Shown here one piece after another: positions 42,321 through 51,284 of a stretch of DNA of 64,000 nt. Both the position numbers and the translations under genes were made by a program. Below the pieces are notes generated by a model. It was given only the letters and a program-made list of their open reading frames with translations. It ran no database searches and was not told the origin of the DNA. This DNA is from Devosia neptuniae. GTDB lineage: Bacteria > Pseudomonadota > Alphaproteobacteria > Rhizobiales > Devosiaceae. Numbering within the stretch: the first letter of the stretch is position 1; every line of letters begins with the position of its first letter. Where the stretch lies: positions 682,001 to 746,000 of the forward strand of contig NZ_CP104965.1 of NCBI RefSeq assembly GCF_025452235.1, written 5' to 3'.

Positions 42321-44093
42321 ATGGCTGACGCTGCGACATCGCCCTATCTCGTCCTCGCCCGCAAATATCGCCCGCGTGACTTCACCACCCTGGTCGGCCA
42401 GGACGCCATGGTGCAGACGCTGGGCAATGCCTTTGCACAAAACCGCATTCACCACGCCTTTATCCTGACCGGCGTTCGCGGCGTGGGCAAAACCACGACG
42501 GCGCGCATTCTGGCGCGGGCGTTCAATTATGAAGATGCCAGCGGGCCCCACCCTACGCTTGATCTGAGCGTGGAGGGAGAGCATTGCCGCGCCATTATCG
42601 AGGGACGGCATGTCGACGTCATCGAGATGGACGCCGCGAGCAATACCGGCATCAACGACATCCGCGAAATCATCGACTCGGTGAAATACGCCCCGGCCTC
42701 GGCACCCTATAAGGTCTATGTGATCGACGAGGTGCACATGCTCTCCACAGCCGCCTTTAACGGGCTGCTGAAGACGCTGGAAGAGCCGCCGCCCTATGTG
42801 AAATTCATTTTCGCCACCACCGAAATCCGCAAGGTGCCGGTGACGATTTTGAGCCGCTGCCAGCGGTTTGATCTCAGGCGCATCACGCCCGAAATCATGT
42901 CAAGCTATCTCGAATCGATCCTGGCGCAGGAAGGCATCGGGTTTGAGCCCGAGGCTTTGGCGATGATCGTGCGGGCCGGCGAAGGCTCGGCGCGCGATAA
43001 TCTAAGCCTGCTCGATCAGGCCATCGCCCATGGCAATGGCACCGTGACGGCAGCAACCGTCAAGGCCATGCTGGGGCTGGGTGACCGAGCGCGGATCATT
43101 GATCTGTTCGAAGAGGTTTTGGGTGGGCGCATTGGCGAGGCCATCGAGACCATGCGAGCGCTCTATGACATGGGCGCCGATCCGCAGACGCTGATTGCCG
43201 ATCTGGCTGATTTCACCCATTTGGTGACCCGCATCAAAGTGGTGCCGGCGGCGGCCGAGGATATGTCGCTGACGCCCGACGAGCGGGTGCGCGGGGCCGA
43301 ATTTGCCGGCAAGCTCTCGATGCGGGCGCTGACGCGTGCCTGGCAGATCTTGTTCAAGGGGCATGATGAGGTGGCGCGGGCCAATAATGGCTTGCAGGCC
43401 GCCGAAATGGCGCTGATCCGGTTGGCCTATGCTGCCGACCTGCCCAGCCCCGATGAATTGATCGCCAAGCTGGCCAACCAGCCGGCGCCGGCCCCTGCCC
43501 TGCCGCAGGGCAATGGCATGATGCCACGTGGGCCATCGGGCGGCTCCAATGCCCTGCGGGTGGAAGCGCCGCAGATTGTGCGGACGGAAGCGGTGGCGCC
43601 GCAGCCGGGGCAGCCGCAGGCTTCGTTGCAGCCGCAAGTGGCACCCAGGCCCATCGCCGCGCCGGCTCTGGCCAGCGTGGGCAGCTACAAGGATTTGATC
43701 GCGCTGGCGGGCGCCAAGCGCGACATTATCGTGCGCATGGCGCTGGAAGGCTCGATGCGGCCGGTTTCGTTCGAGCAGGGGCGGATCGAGGTGGCGTTGG
43801 CCGATGGCGCCGACCCCGGCATTATCGCCACGCTTTCGGCGCGGCTGCAGGCCTGGACCGGCGAGCGCTGGCTGATCACCGTTTCGAGCAAGCCGCCGGA
43901 GGGGCTGACCCTCAAGCAGGAACAGGCCAAAAAGGTCGAGGCCGCGCATGCCGCGGCCCATGAAGACCCACTGGTCAAAGCCATTCTCGAGACATTTCCT
44001 GGGGCCAAGGTGGTCAATGTGACCGTGCGCGAAGAGGCCGCCGCAGCGGCGCCTGACGTGCCACCGCCCCCACCAGAAGAGGACGACGAATGA
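42321..44093 (+). CDS. dnaX: DNA polymerase III subunits gamma/tau
   Basis: A 590-residue clamp-loader ATPase. It has [20 protein letters not shown] at the N-terminus, Walker [21 protein letters not shown] (Walker B), the SRC motif in [14 protein letters not shown], and a Pro/Ala-rich linker (about residues 390-470) leading to the tau C-terminal domain. Between Walker A and B the usual zinc-binding cysteines are reduced to one (EHCRAI), as is seen in alphaproteobacteria. ATG 42321 has GGAAGGG upstream; ATG 42306 is also in frame. The stop overlaps the ybaB start, marking an operon with ybaB and recR. Confidence 0.95.
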   Translation: MADAATSPYLVLARKYRPRDFTTLVGQDAMVQTLGNAFAQNRIHHAFILTGVRGVGKTTTARILARAFNYEDASGPHPTLDLSVEGEHCRAIIEGRHVDVIEMDAASNTGINDIREIIDSVKYAPASAPYKVYVIDEVHMLSTAAFNGLLKTLEEPPPYVKFIFATTEIRKVPVTILSRCQRFDLRRITPEIMSSYLESILAQEGIGFEPEALAMIVRAGEGSARDNLSLLDQAIAHGNGTVTAATVKAMLGLGDRARIIDLFEEVLGGRIGEAIETMRALYDMGADPQTLIADLADFTHLVTRIKVVPAAAEDMSLTPDERVRGAEFAGKLSMRALTRAWQILFKGHDEVARANNGLQAAEMALIRLAYAADLPSPDELIAKLANQPAPAPALPQGNGMMPRGPSGGSNALRVEAPQIVRTEAVAPQPGQPQASLQPQVAPRPIAAPALASVGSYKDLIALAGAKRDIIVRMALEGSMRPVSFEQGRIEVALADGADPGIIATLSARLQAWTGERWLITVSSKPPEGLTLKQEQAKKVEAAHAAAHEDPLVKAILETFPGAKVVNVTVREEAAAAAPDVPPPPPEEDDE

Positions 44094-44413
44094 AAGACAT
44101 TATGGGCATGATGAAGGCCGCCAGCGAGATGAAAGGCAAGATGGAGGCCATGCAGGCCGACCTCGCCAATCTCGTGGTGGAAGGCCGCTCGGGCGGCGGG
44201 CTGGTGGTGGTTTCGCTGTCGGGCAAGGGCGACCTGCGCGGCGTCAAAATCGATCCGAGCCTCTTCAAGGAAGATGATGTCGAGGTGCTTGAGGATTTGA
44301 TCGTGGCCGCGCATGCCGACGCCAAGACCAAGAGCGAAGCCGAGATGCAGCAGCGCATGGCGGAAGTGACATCGGGGCTGCCGATCCCGCCGGGCATGAA
44401 GTTTCCGTTTTAG
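44090..44413 (+). CDS. ybaB: YbaB/EbfC family nucleoid-associated protein
   Basis: A 107-residue small DNA-binding protein. [20 protein letters not shown] is the first helix, [20 protein letters not shown] the beta-sheet core, and [20 protein letters not shown] the dimer helix; [12 protein letters not shown] is the usual tail. YbaB dimers bind DNA non-specifically or with weak preference. Its ATG overlaps the dnaX stop, and recR follows, a gene order found in most bacteria and pointing to a shared role in replication/repair. Confidence 0.94.
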   Translation: MKDIMGMMKAASEMKGKMEAMQADLANLVVEGRSGGGLVVVSLSGKGDLRGVKIDPSLFKEDDVEVLEDLIVAAHADAKTKSEAEMQQRMAEVTSGLPIPPGMKFPF

Positions 44414-44485
44414 AATTTTGGGCTTTTGTCTGCGCGTTCTTCGTTCTCCCCTTGAGGGGAGGCCTAGTGGTTGGACGGCATAGCG

Positions 44486-44584
44486 CCACGACCTCGTGGT
44501 TCGACGGGCTCACCATGAGGTCTACGCGCGGAGCCGTATTCACAGTAGACCTCATCCTGAGCTTGTCGAAGGATGAGGTCGTGG
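44486..44584. repeat. Intergenic inverted repeat (family F) between ybaB and recR
   Basis: The left arm (44486-44525) runs from CCACGACCTCGTGGTTCGAC to ATGAGGTCTAC; the right arm (44545-44584) runs from GTAGACCTCATCCTGAG through CTTGTCGAAGGATGAGG to TCGTGG. They are near reverse complements. The element interrupts the otherwise tight dnaX-ybaB-recR unit and ends only ~15 bp before the recR start, so it may influence recR translation. Part of a family D-like palindrome (CTCCCCTTGAGGGGAGG) lies just upstream at about 44446. Confidence 0.75.
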
Positions 44585-44599
44585 CAAGGAATGAGTGGA

Positions 44600-45196
44600 A
44601 TGGCTTCCGGCGGACCCGAGATTGAACAATTGATCCAGCTGCTGGCGCGGTTGCCCGGGTTGGGGCCGCGCTCGGCGCGGCGGGCTGTGTTGCAGCTGAT
44701 CAAGAAAAAAGAACAGCTGATGATCCCGCTCTCGGCGGCGCTGGACCGCGCGGTAATTGCCGTGCGCAGCTGCGAAGTGTGCGGCAATGTCGATACGGTC
44801 AGCCCCTGCTCGATCTGTGCCGATCCGCGTCGCAATGAGAGCGGCATGTTGATCGTGGTCGAGGATGTGGCTGACCTGTGGGCGCTGGAACGAGCCGGCG
44901 TTGGGGCGGTCAAGTATCACGTACTTGGCGGCGTATTGTCGCCACTTGACGGCGTGGGGCCGGAAGACCTGACGATTGAGGCGCTGCTGGCGCGGGCAGC
45001 GGAATTCCGCGAGATCGTGCTGGCGGTCAATGCGACTGTCGAGGGGCAGACCACGGCGCATTACATCACCGATAGGCTGGCCGGAGCTGGTGCCAAAGTC
45101 ACGCGCCTCGCTCACGGCGTACCGGTGGGCGGAGAGCTGGATTATCTCGATGAAGGCACGCTAAGCCAGGCGCTCAAGGCGCGAACCGAGATTTAG
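44600..45196 (+). CDS. recR: Recombination protein RecR
   Basis: A 198-residue RecR that works with RecF/RecO in recombinational repair. It has the helix-hairpin-helix [20 protein letters not shown], a four-cysteine zinc finger [18 protein letters not shown], and the Toprim domain ([29 protein letters not shown]), ending with the Walker-B-like [22 protein letters not shown] 44600 is chosen because AAGGA lies nine bases upstream; ATG 44591 is in frame but too close to that site. It follows ybaB after a repeat element. Confidence 0.95.
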   Translation: MASGGPEIEQLIQLLARLPGLGPRSARRAVLQLIKKKEQLMIPLSAALDRAVIAVRSCEVCGNVDTVSPCSICADPRRNESGMLIVVEDVADLWALERAGVGAVKYHVLGGVLSPLDGVGPEDLTIEALLARAAEFREIVLAVNATVEGQTTAHYITDRLAGAGAKVTRLAHGVPVGGELDYLDEGTLSQALKARTEI

Positions 45197-45199
45197 GTG

Positions 45200-45220
45200 C
45201 CCCTCCCCCGAAGGGAGGGG
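45200..45220. repeat. GC hairpin after recR
   Basis: CCCCTCCC-CCGAA-GGGAGGGG is a perfect 8-bp stem starting four bases after the recR stop and ending about 55 bp before the convergent acidic-protein gene. It looks like a shortened family D repeat. It may help terminate transcription from both sides, but there is no U-tract. Confidence 0.55.
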
Positions 45221-45275
45221 TCTGAGAAGTCCGTGGCCGGACGCGAACGGTGCCTCTGGCCCGCTGTGCGCCGTC

Positions 45276-45770
45276 CTAGTGCAGGTCCTTTTCCGGGTGG
45301 AATTCGTCGCTGCCATCCCAAGGGGTTTCCTCGATGGGGCCAAGGTCATCCTCTTCGAAGAATTCTTCTTCCGGATCGCCTTCAATGGCCTGGCGGCCTT
45401 CCTCGTCGTCTGGGGAAAGCATGTCAAGGCGGCCGTCGGGATCGCGGTCGAGCGGGGCATCGAGATCGGCAAAGTCATTGGTGTCGTCGGCATTGGCGAT
45501 CGTGGCGCTCAATTCATCGATGGCGCGATCGAGCTCGTCCAGCATGGCCGCCGGGTCCTGATCGCCCCAGTCGCCGCTTTCGCGAATGCTCGTTTCCTCG
45601 CGCAATTCGCGTAAGCGCGCCAGCCGCTCCATGGCCGGACGGTCATCGCCATAGAGCAGATCTTCGATTTCGCTCTGGCTGTAAGGCTGGGCGATGCCGG
45701 GCTGATCGGCATTATCGAAATTGGTCTGTTGCGGCACCATGGTGCCGTGATGGTCGTGATGCTGAGCCAT
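45276..45770 (-). CDS. Acidic hypothetical protein with His-rich N-terminus
   Basis: A 164-residue predicted cytoplasmic protein with no family that I recognise. It starts MAQHHDHHGTM, a possible metal-binding cluster, and is increasingly acidic toward the C-terminus (DDEEGRQAIEGDPEEEFFEE, then DDLGPIEE). Helical stretches (SEIEDLLYGDDRPAMERLAR, MLDELDRAIDELSATI) suggest short coiled coils. No signal peptide or membrane segment is seen. ATG 45770 has a good GGGAGAC site. It lies downstream of rmuC on the same strand, 79 bp away, and converges with recR. Function unknown. Confidence 0.75.
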   Translation of the reverse strand: MAQHHDHHGTMVPQQTNFDNADQPGIAQPYSQSEIEDLLYGDDRPAMERLARLRELREETSIRESGDWGDQDPAAMLDELDRAIDELSATIANADDTNDFADLDAPLDRDPDGRLDMLSPDDEEGRQAIEGDPEEEFFEEDDLGPIEETPWDGSDEFHPEKDLH

Positions 45771-45849
45771 TATCGTCTCCCATGTTGAACAGCTTGCGTG
45801 GCTGAATAACGCGGGGCGCCGCCAGAGGTTCGACAGAAATGCGATAAAG

Positions 45850-47262
45850 TCAGGAGAGGTCGCCGGGCTCCTCGCCGACAAGACGCAGCACGCGGACATC
45901 CTCGGAACCGCCATCCCAGCCGGCGGGGAGCTGCTTGCTGGATTTGGCGCCCAATTCGCGCAGCATTTCCACCTGTCGCACGACGCTGCCCTTGCCAGAC
46001 AATTGCCCCTTGGCATCAGCAAAGCTCTGCTGGGCGCGGTCGATATGGGTGCCCATCTTGTCCATGGTGGCCAGGAACCCCACGACCTTGTCGTAAAGGC
46101 TGCCGGCGCGGGAGGCGATTTCCTCGGCATTCTGGTGGCGCTTTTCGATGTCCCATACATTGCGCACGGTGCGCAACACGGTCATCAGCGTCGTGGGCGT
46201 GGTCAGCATGACGCCCCGGCTCATGCCGAATTCCACCAATTGCGGATCGGCCTGCATGGCCGTGGCCAAAGCGGATTCGATGGGCACGAACATCATCACG
46301 AAGTCCATCTTGGACTGCGCGTGGCGCTGATAGGTCTTCTCGCCCAGAGTGCGGATATGGGTGCGGATCGAGGTGATATGGGCCTGCAAGTGCTGCTGGC
46401 GGGTTTCGTCCTCGCTTGATGTATAGGCCTCGAAGGCGGTCAGCGAGACCTTGGAATCGATGACCAGCCGATCATTATTGGGCATCAGCACTTCGACATC
46501 GGTGCGGACGCGCGAGCCGTCTTCGGCGGTGTGGCTCTGCTGGGTGACGAATTGCTCGCCTTCGCGCAAGCCGGAGCGTTCGAGAATCGTCGAGAGGATC
46601 ATCTCGCCCCAGGCGCCCTGCGACTGCGCATTGCCCTTGAGGGCGCGGGTGAGATTGTTGGCCTCGGTGGTGATCTGGATATTGCTTTCGTAGAGCTGGC
46701 GGATCTGCTCGCCCATGGCGGAGCGATCCTTGATCATATTGCTCTGGAACTCGACGATCTTGTCATTGAGCGGCTTGAGCAGCACATCGACCTGCTCGCG
46801 GTTCTGCTTGGAAAAGGTCTCGCTATGGGTCTTGAGCACGTCGCCGGCGATGGACTTGAACTCGTCGGTCATCTGTTGACGGGCTTCGAGAAAGCGCGCG
46901 AGATTGGCTTCGGCTTGCTTGGCCTGCTCGGCCATGCGGGCACGCAGGGCGGACACTTCGGTCAATAATTCGGCAGTTTTCTCGCGTTCCCTATCGAGCA
47001 GGTCGACGCCTCGCTCGCGCTCGACGCGCACCTGATGGTCGAGCGCCTGGATGCGGGCATCGCGATCGGCCAGCTGGTCGAGAAAGCTTGTGCGCAACTG
47101 CTCGGCGAGTTGACCGGCGGCTTCGGACGCGCGCTGCGCACTGGCCCGCATGACGGCAACCAGCACCACCACGAGCAGCAACGCCAGCACAATGACCGCG
47201 CCGATGGCGGCCTGCGCCTGGGTCACGGGAAAATCGCCGACAAGAAAAAGCACATTATCCAT
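45850..47262 (-). CDS. rmuC: DNA recombination protein RmuC
   Basis: A 470-residue RmuC-family protein. An N-terminal membrane segment (IGAVIVLALLLVVVLVAVM) is followed by a long coiled coil (about residues 45-190) and the RmuC nuclease-like domain: NAQSQGAWGEMILSTILERS, VEVLMPNNDRLVIDSKVSL and GVMLTTPTTLMTVLRTVRNV. RmuC limits DNA inversions and rearrangements in E. coli; its precise activity is not settled. ATG 47262 has AGAGGGG upstream. The neighbouring leftward gene is an acidic hypothetical. Confidence 0.92.
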   Translation of the reverse strand: MDNVLFLVGDFPVTQAQAAIGAVIVLALLLVVVLVAVMRASAQRASEAAGQLAEQLRTSFLDQLADRDARIQALDHQVRVERERGVDLLDREREKTAELLTEVSALRARMAEQAKQAEANLARFLEARQQMTDEFKSIAGDVLKTHSETFSKQNREQVDVLLKPLNDKIVEFQSNMIKDRSAMGEQIRQLYESNIQITTEANNLTRALKGNAQSQGAWGEMILSTILERSGLREGEQFVTQQSHTAEDGSRVRTDVEVLMPNNDRLVIDSKVSLTAFEAYTSSEDETRQQHLQAHITSIRTHIRTLGEKTYQRHAQSKMDFVMMFVPIESALATAMQADPQLVEFGMSRGVMLTTPTTLMTVLRTVRNVWDIEKRHQNAEEIASRAGSLYDKVVGFLATMDKMGTHIDRAQQSFADAKGQLSGKGSVVRQVEMLRELGAKSSKQLPAGWDGGSEDVRVLRLVGEEPGDLS

Positions 47263-47306
47263 GCCCCTCTTGTACCGCGATTCGCGCGTTCGCGGAATGT
47301 TCCAGC

Positions 47307-47684
47307 TCAGGAGGGGTCCCGGGGGAATTGACCGGCGCCCGGCAGGGCGGTCAGCCAATGCTCGCGGCGGATGATCCAACCTTCGCGGGAGGGCACAAAC
47401 GGGCTGGGCACGGCGTCGAGGGAGCCCAGCACGATTTCGGCACGGTCGTCGGACAGATGAAAGACCGGCGCACCGCACTGGGGGCAAAAGCTGCGGCCTT
47501 CATAGGTGGCATAGGCGCCGGTAGTGGAAAATCGCTGCCGCGGCCAATCGGCATAGGCCAGAAACGAGCTGCCAGTTTCGCGCCGGCAATCGGCGCAGTG
47601 GCAGAGCCCGACCACATCGGGTTCGCCTTCGAGCTGATAGCGAACGGCCCCGCAGCGGCAGCCGCCGGCATAAATCGGGTTCAT
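47307..47684 (-). CDS. GFA/CENP-V-family zinc protein
   Basis: A 125-residue protein of the glutathione-dependent formaldehyde-activating (GFA/CENP-V) fold. The zinc ligands are seen in GGCRCGAVRYQLEG, CHCADCRRETGS and FCPQCGAPVF. Relatives bind glutathione conjugates or formaldehyde adducts, but most bacterial members are uncharacterised, and this short form is one of the generic ones. ATG 47684 has AGGAGAG upstream. It lies 44 bp upstream of rmuC on the same strand and is divergent from def. Confidence 0.88.
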   Translation of the reverse strand: MNPIYAGGCRCGAVRYQLEGEPDVVGLCHCADCRRETGSSFLAYADWPRQRFSTTGAYATYEGRSFCPQCGAPVFHLSDDRAEIVLGSLDAVPSPFVPSREGWIIRREHWLTALPGAGQFPRDPS

Positions 47685-47806
47685 CGGCGCTCTCCTGTAA
47701 CTGCATCGGCAACGGGCTTGGCGCAGTGCGGTTCCGCTCCGGAGTTGACCCAGGGGCGGAAAATACCATATCGAAAGGCAAATCCTGTTTCGCTGGACAT
47801 TCACCC

Positions 47807-48322
47807 ATGGCTATCCGCCCCATTCTTGTCATTCCCGATGCGCGCCTGCGCGCCGTTGCCGACCCCATCATCGAGGTCGATGACGAGATCAAGACGCTGG
47901 CCAAGGACATGCTCGACACCATGTATGACGCGCCGGGCATTGGCTTGGCTGCACCCCAGATCGGGGTGATGAAGCGCATCGTGGTGATCGATCTGGCCCC
48001 TGAAGGGGAGGCTCCTGATCCGATGGTGCTGATCAATCCCGAAATCACCAAGTTTGGCGAGGAAATGCAGGTGACCGAGGAAGGGTGCCTCAGCATTCCC
48101 GAGCTGTTCTACGAGGTGGAGCGGCCCAATGCGGTGACGGTGAAATATACCGATCTGGATGGCAAGGAAGTCACCAAGGATGCCGAGGGCAAGCTTGCAG
48201 TGTGCATCCAGCATGAACTCGATCACCTCGATGGCGTGCTCTATATCGATTATCTGAGCCGGCTGAAGCGCGATCGGGTGATCAAGAAGTTCGACAAGGC
48301 TGCCAAGCGGATGGCTGGGTAG
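47807..48322 (+). CDS. def: Peptide deformylase
   Basis: A 171-residue metallo-enzyme that removes the formyl group from new proteins. All three family motifs are present: GIGLAAPQIG, EGCLSIPE (Cys metal ligand) and QHELDHLDG (two His ligands and catalytic Glu). ATG 47807 begins MAIRPILVIPD, the normal N-terminus. It is followed by fmt after a ~180-bp repeat-containing gap, so formylation and deformylation genes are neighbours as in most bacteria. Confidence 0.96.
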   Translation: MAIRPILVIPDARLRAVADPIIEVDDEIKTLAKDMLDTMYDAPGIGLAAPQIGVMKRIVVIDLAPEGEAPDPMVLINPEITKFGEEMQVTEEGCLSIPELFYEVERPNAVTVKYTDLDGKEVTKDAEGKLAVCIQHELDHLDGVLYIDYLSRLKRDRVIKKFDKAAKRMAG

Positions 48323-48345
48323 GTCTTCTGCCCCATCAGTCGTCA

Positions 48346-48486
48346 ACCCTCGCCCCTTGAGGGAGAGGGTGGATGGCGCGCAGCGCCAGACGGGTGAGGG
48401 GTTCTTTCTGACGTCTCTGCCCTGCCCTAGCGTCGCTGACCCCTCATCCGCCCCTACGGGGCACCTTCTCCCTCAAGGGGAGAAGG
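48346..48486. repeat. Intergenic inverted repeat (family E) between def and fmt
   Basis: ACCCTCGCCCC-TTGA-GGGAGAGGGT (48346-48370) and ACCCCTCATCCG-GCACCTTC-type sequence up to the CTCCC-TCAA-GGGGAGAAGG hairpin (ending 48486) form the two arms, with CAGCGCCAGACGGGTGAGGG between. It fills nearly the whole def-fmt gap and ends 17 bp before the fmt start. Same family as 18516-18659 and 23521-23657. Confidence 0.75.
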
Positions 48487-48502
48487 AAGAAAGCGAGTGA
48501 CT

Positions 48503-49423
48503 ATGCGCGTCGTATTCATGGGTACGCCCGAATTTTCCGTGCCCACGCTGACCGAAATCGTCTCGTCGGGCCATGAAGTAGTGGCGGTCTATACGCGGGC
48601 ACCCAAGCCGGCGGGACGCGGGCAGGCTGAGCGCAAGTCGCCTGTGCATGAGGCAGCCGAAGGGTTCGGCATTCCGGTGTTTACGCCGAAGTCCCTCAAG
48701 GGGCTGGACGAGCAGGGCGTGTTTGCGCTGCATGATGCCGATGTTGCCATTGTCGTGGCCTATGGGCTGCTGCTGCCCAAGGCGATCCTTGAGGCGCCGC
48801 GCATGGGGTGTCTTAACCTACATGGTTCGCTCTTGCCGCGCTGGCGGGGCGCAGCGCCGATCCAGCGGGCGGTGATGGCGGGCGACGCGCAAACCGGCAT
48901 CATGGTGATGCAGATGGACGAAGGGCTCGATACCGGCGCAGTCGCTCTGGGCGAGGTCATTGCCATTGGGCCGGACATGACTGCGGGCGAATTGCATGAC
49001 CAGATGATGCGGGTGGGCGCGGACCTGATGGGCCGCGCGTTGGCGGCGCTGGAGCGGGGGAGCCTGGACTTCAAGCCGCAGCCTGAGGATGGCGTGACCT
49101 ACGCCAAAAAGATCGAAAAGGCCGAAAGCCGGATCGACTGGTCGTGGCCGGCGGATGAGGTGCACAACCATATTCGTGGGCTCTCGCCGTTTCCGGGGGC
49201 CTGGTTCGAGGTGGAATTGGGCGGCAAGCCGGTGCGGGTCAAGGTGTTGCGCTCGAGCCTGGCGGAGGGCTCCGGCGCGCCGGGGACGGTGCTGGGGGAT
49301 TTGACCATTGCCTGTGGCAATGGCGCGGTGCGGCTGGTGCAGGTGCAGCGCGAGGGTAAGTCGGCCATGGATACGGCGACGTTCCTGCGCGGCATTGGGA
49401 CCATGCCGGGGATCGTCCAGTAG
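48503..49423 (+). CDS. fmt: Methionyl-tRNA formyltransferase
   Basis: A 306-residue enzyme that formylates initiator Met-tRNA using 10-formyl-tetrahydrofolate. It starts [16 protein letters not shown] and has the catalytic segment [20 protein letters not shown] (Asn and His of the family around LNLHGS) and [14 protein letters not shown], followed by the C-terminal OB-like tRNA-binding domain. ATG 48503 is preferred over a GTG two codons upstream. truA follows two bases after its stop. Confidence 0.96.
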   Translation: MRVVFMGTPEFSVPTLTEIVSSGHEVVAVYTRAPKPAGRGQAERKSPVHEAAEGFGIPVFTPKSLKGLDEQGVFALHDADVAIVVAYGLLLPKAILEAPRMGCLNLHGSLLPRWRGAAPIQRAVMAGDAQTGIMVMQMDEGLDTGAVALGEVIAIGPDMTAGELHDQMMRVGADLMGRALAALERGSLDFKPQPEDGVTYAKKIEKAESRIDWSWPADEVHNHIRGLSPFPGAWFEVELGGKPVRVKVLRSSLAEGSGAPGTVLGDLTIACGNGAVRLVQVQREGKSAMDTATFLRGIGTMPGIVQ

Positions 49424-49425
49424 CC

Positions 49426-50163
49426 ATGCCGCGCTACAAGCTCACCGTGGAATATGACGGCACCCCCTTCTCCGGCTGGCAGCGGCAGACGAGCCGACCG
49501 AGCGTGCAGCAGGCGCTGGAAGAAGCGATCGAGCGGTTTTCTGGCGAGGCCGTGACGACGCAAGCGGCGGGGCGGACCGATGCGGGCGTGCACGGGCTGG
49601 GCCAGGTGGTGCATTTTGACCTCAGCAAAGATTGGGACCCGTTCCGCATTCGCGAGGCGCTGAACTATCATTTGCGGCCCGATCCGGTGGCGATCATCGA
49701 GGCCGAGGCAGTTGGGGATGAGTTCGAGGCGCGGTTTTCGGCCAAGGCGCGGCATTACGAATATCGGATACTGAACCGGCGGGCGCCGCCGGTGATCGAG
49801 CGCAATCATGTGTGGCATTTGCCCATGCCGCTCGATGCCGACGCGATGGACTATGCCGCCGGGATGATCCTGGGGACGCATGATTTCACCACGTTCCGTT
49901 CGGCGGAATGCCAGGCCAAGTCACCGCTGCGCACGCTCGACGCCTTTGCGGTGCGGCGGGAGGCGGAGCATATCGTGATCACGGCCAGCGCGCGAAGCTT
50001 CCTGCACCATCAGGTGCGCTCCATGGTGGGCTCGCTCAAGCTCGTGGGCGAGGGCAAATGGAAGCCGCGCGATTTACGAGCAGCGCTGGATGCGCGGGAT
50101 CGCCAGCGCTGTGGCGCCATGGCGCCGTCGGGTGGGCTCTATCTGACGCGGGTGGATTATTAG
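49426..50163 (+). CDS. truA: tRNA pseudouridine synthase A
   Basis: A 245-residue enzyme that makes pseudouridine at positions 38-40 of the tRNA anticodon arm. It begins [20 protein letters not shown] and has the catalytic Asp in [37 protein letters not shown] and [14 protein letters not shown] are the other conserved parts. It is translationally linked to fmt, two bases upstream. Its last four bases overlap the end of the convergent membrane-protein gene. Confidence 0.96.
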   Translation: MPRYKLTVEYDGTPFSGWQRQTSRPSVQQALEEAIERFSGEAVTTQAAGRTDAGVHGLGQVVHFDLSKDWDPFRIREALNYHLRPDPVAIIEAEAVGDEFEARFSAKARHYEYRILNRRAPPVIERNHVWHLPMPLDADAMDYAAGMILGTHDFTTFRSAECQAKSPLRTLDAFAVRREAEHIVITASARSFLHHQVRSMVGSLKLVGEGKWKPRDLRAALDARDRQRCGAMAPSGGLYLTRVDY

Positions 50164-50726
50164 ACCGCTGGGGCCGGCGGGACGAAGAGGATCGCCACGA
50201 CGGCAAGCGCCAGAAACACGCCGACGGCTTGCGAAACGAACAGGATGCCGATCTGCAATGGCGTCAGGGTGACGATGAAGCGGCCGATATTGATGAAGGT
50301 CGCCAGCGCCAGGATGACCACCAGGGCCAGAATGACGACGCCCAAGGGGCCGAGCAGGGTGGAGAGCAGCAGCAGGACCGCCGAGGCCAGGGTGACCCAG
50401 TTGGACGCCACCAGATAAGGCACGAAGCCATCCTGCCGGCCCATCTGGCGCAAAGCGAGGAAGCCGGTGGCGGCTTGGGCTGCAAAAAGCACGGCATTGA
50501 CCACGATGGATTGGGTGGCAGCGCCCGCGGGCAGTGGCACACCGATCAGCACCGGGCCGAAGCCAGCCAGGGCGATGGCAATGGTGGTGGCGATGAGGCT
50601 GCCGATCAGGCCGCGCTGGCTGAAATCAAACCAGGTGGGGGCCTGCCGATCGCCGGTCAGCAGGGCAAAACAGCCACGCGCCGCGTTCTTGAGTTCTTCG
50701 AGAAAGGTCGAGGTCGATTGGGCCAA
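50160..50726 (-). CDS. Hypothetical integral membrane protein
   Basis: A 188-residue protein with about five hydrophobic segments after a short N-terminal cytoplasmic stretch ([20 protein letters not shown]). The shape resembles Yip1/YIF-like small membrane proteins, but no firm motif is seen. It is encoded directly after another membrane protein (15 bp gap) and dapE in one leftward row, so the three are likely co-transcribed. Its role is unknown. Confidence 0.75.
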   Translation of the reverse strand: MAQSTSTFLEELKNAARGCFALLTGDRQAPTWFDFSQRGLIGSLIATTIAIALAGFGPVLIGVPLPAGAATQSIVVNAVLFAAQAATGFLALRQMGRQDGFVPYLVASNWVTLASAVLLLLSTLLGPLGVVILALVVILALATFINIGRFIVTLTPLQIGILFVSQAVGVFLALAVVAILFVPPAPAV

Positions 50727-50741
50727 AAGCTGTCTCGGATG

Positions 50742-51284
50742 CTAGATGGGAGGAGTGGCAGGGTTGGACAGCATGTAAAGCGTCACCGGCATGGCGACAA
50801 GCAGCAGGACGGTCAAAACTGCAAAGGCCAGGCTTATGCCTATGCTCCAGGGGGTCGCGACACGGGCCAGGCGATAGAGCAGATAGCCCAAAACGACCCA
50901 GAGCAGCACGAGGACTGGGCCGCCGATCAGCGAGAGAATCGCCCCTACGATCAGGTAGAACACCAGCACGTAAGTGCCCGGCACCATCAGATCGAGCATG
51001 GGCTGAGGGGATTTGAGCATCGCCTTGGTGCCCTGGATGGCGAGGGCCAGCGCGACCAGCGACAGGCCCTGCACGATGAGCGCACTGGCAATGCCCGTCA
51101 GGCCCGGCATGCCGATATTCATCGAGGCAAAGGCCACGGCGAGGAAGGCAAAGAAGAAATAGATCAGGATGGCCGTGACCAGCCCGGGGGCGGTGAAGGC
51201 GAAATGGCTGCGCCAATCGGCCTCTCCGCGGGTGATCTTGACCCAGCCGGCAAAAGCATTGGCGAGAGCGGCCCAGAGCTTCAT
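50742..51284 (-). CDS. Hypothetical integral membrane protein
   Basis: A 180-residue protein with four or five hydrophobic segments and a positively charged N-terminal region (WVKITRGEADWRSHFAFTAP). No family recognised. Its start codon overlaps the dapE stop by four bases, so translation is probably coupled to dapE. A related-looking membrane protein follows. The pair may be paralogues of one small family, since both begin with a ~30-residue amphipathic stretch before the first segment. Confidence 0.75.
   Translation of the reverse strand: MKLWAALANAFAGWVKITRGEADWRSHFAFTAPGLVTAILIYFFFAFLAVAFASMNIGMPGLTGIASALIVQGLSLVALALAIQGTKAMLKSPQPMLDLMVPGTYVLVFYLIVGAILSLIGGPVLVLLWVVLGYLLYRLARVATPWSIGISLAFAVLTVLLLVAMPVTLYMLSNPATPPI

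Noticed and set aside
43926..43940. Possible programmed frameshift site in dnaX (CCAAAAAGG)
   Set aside because: The run is only five A, lies near the very C-terminus rather than after the gamma domain, and no stem-loop or short stop was evident; not comparable with the E. coli A AAA AAG site.
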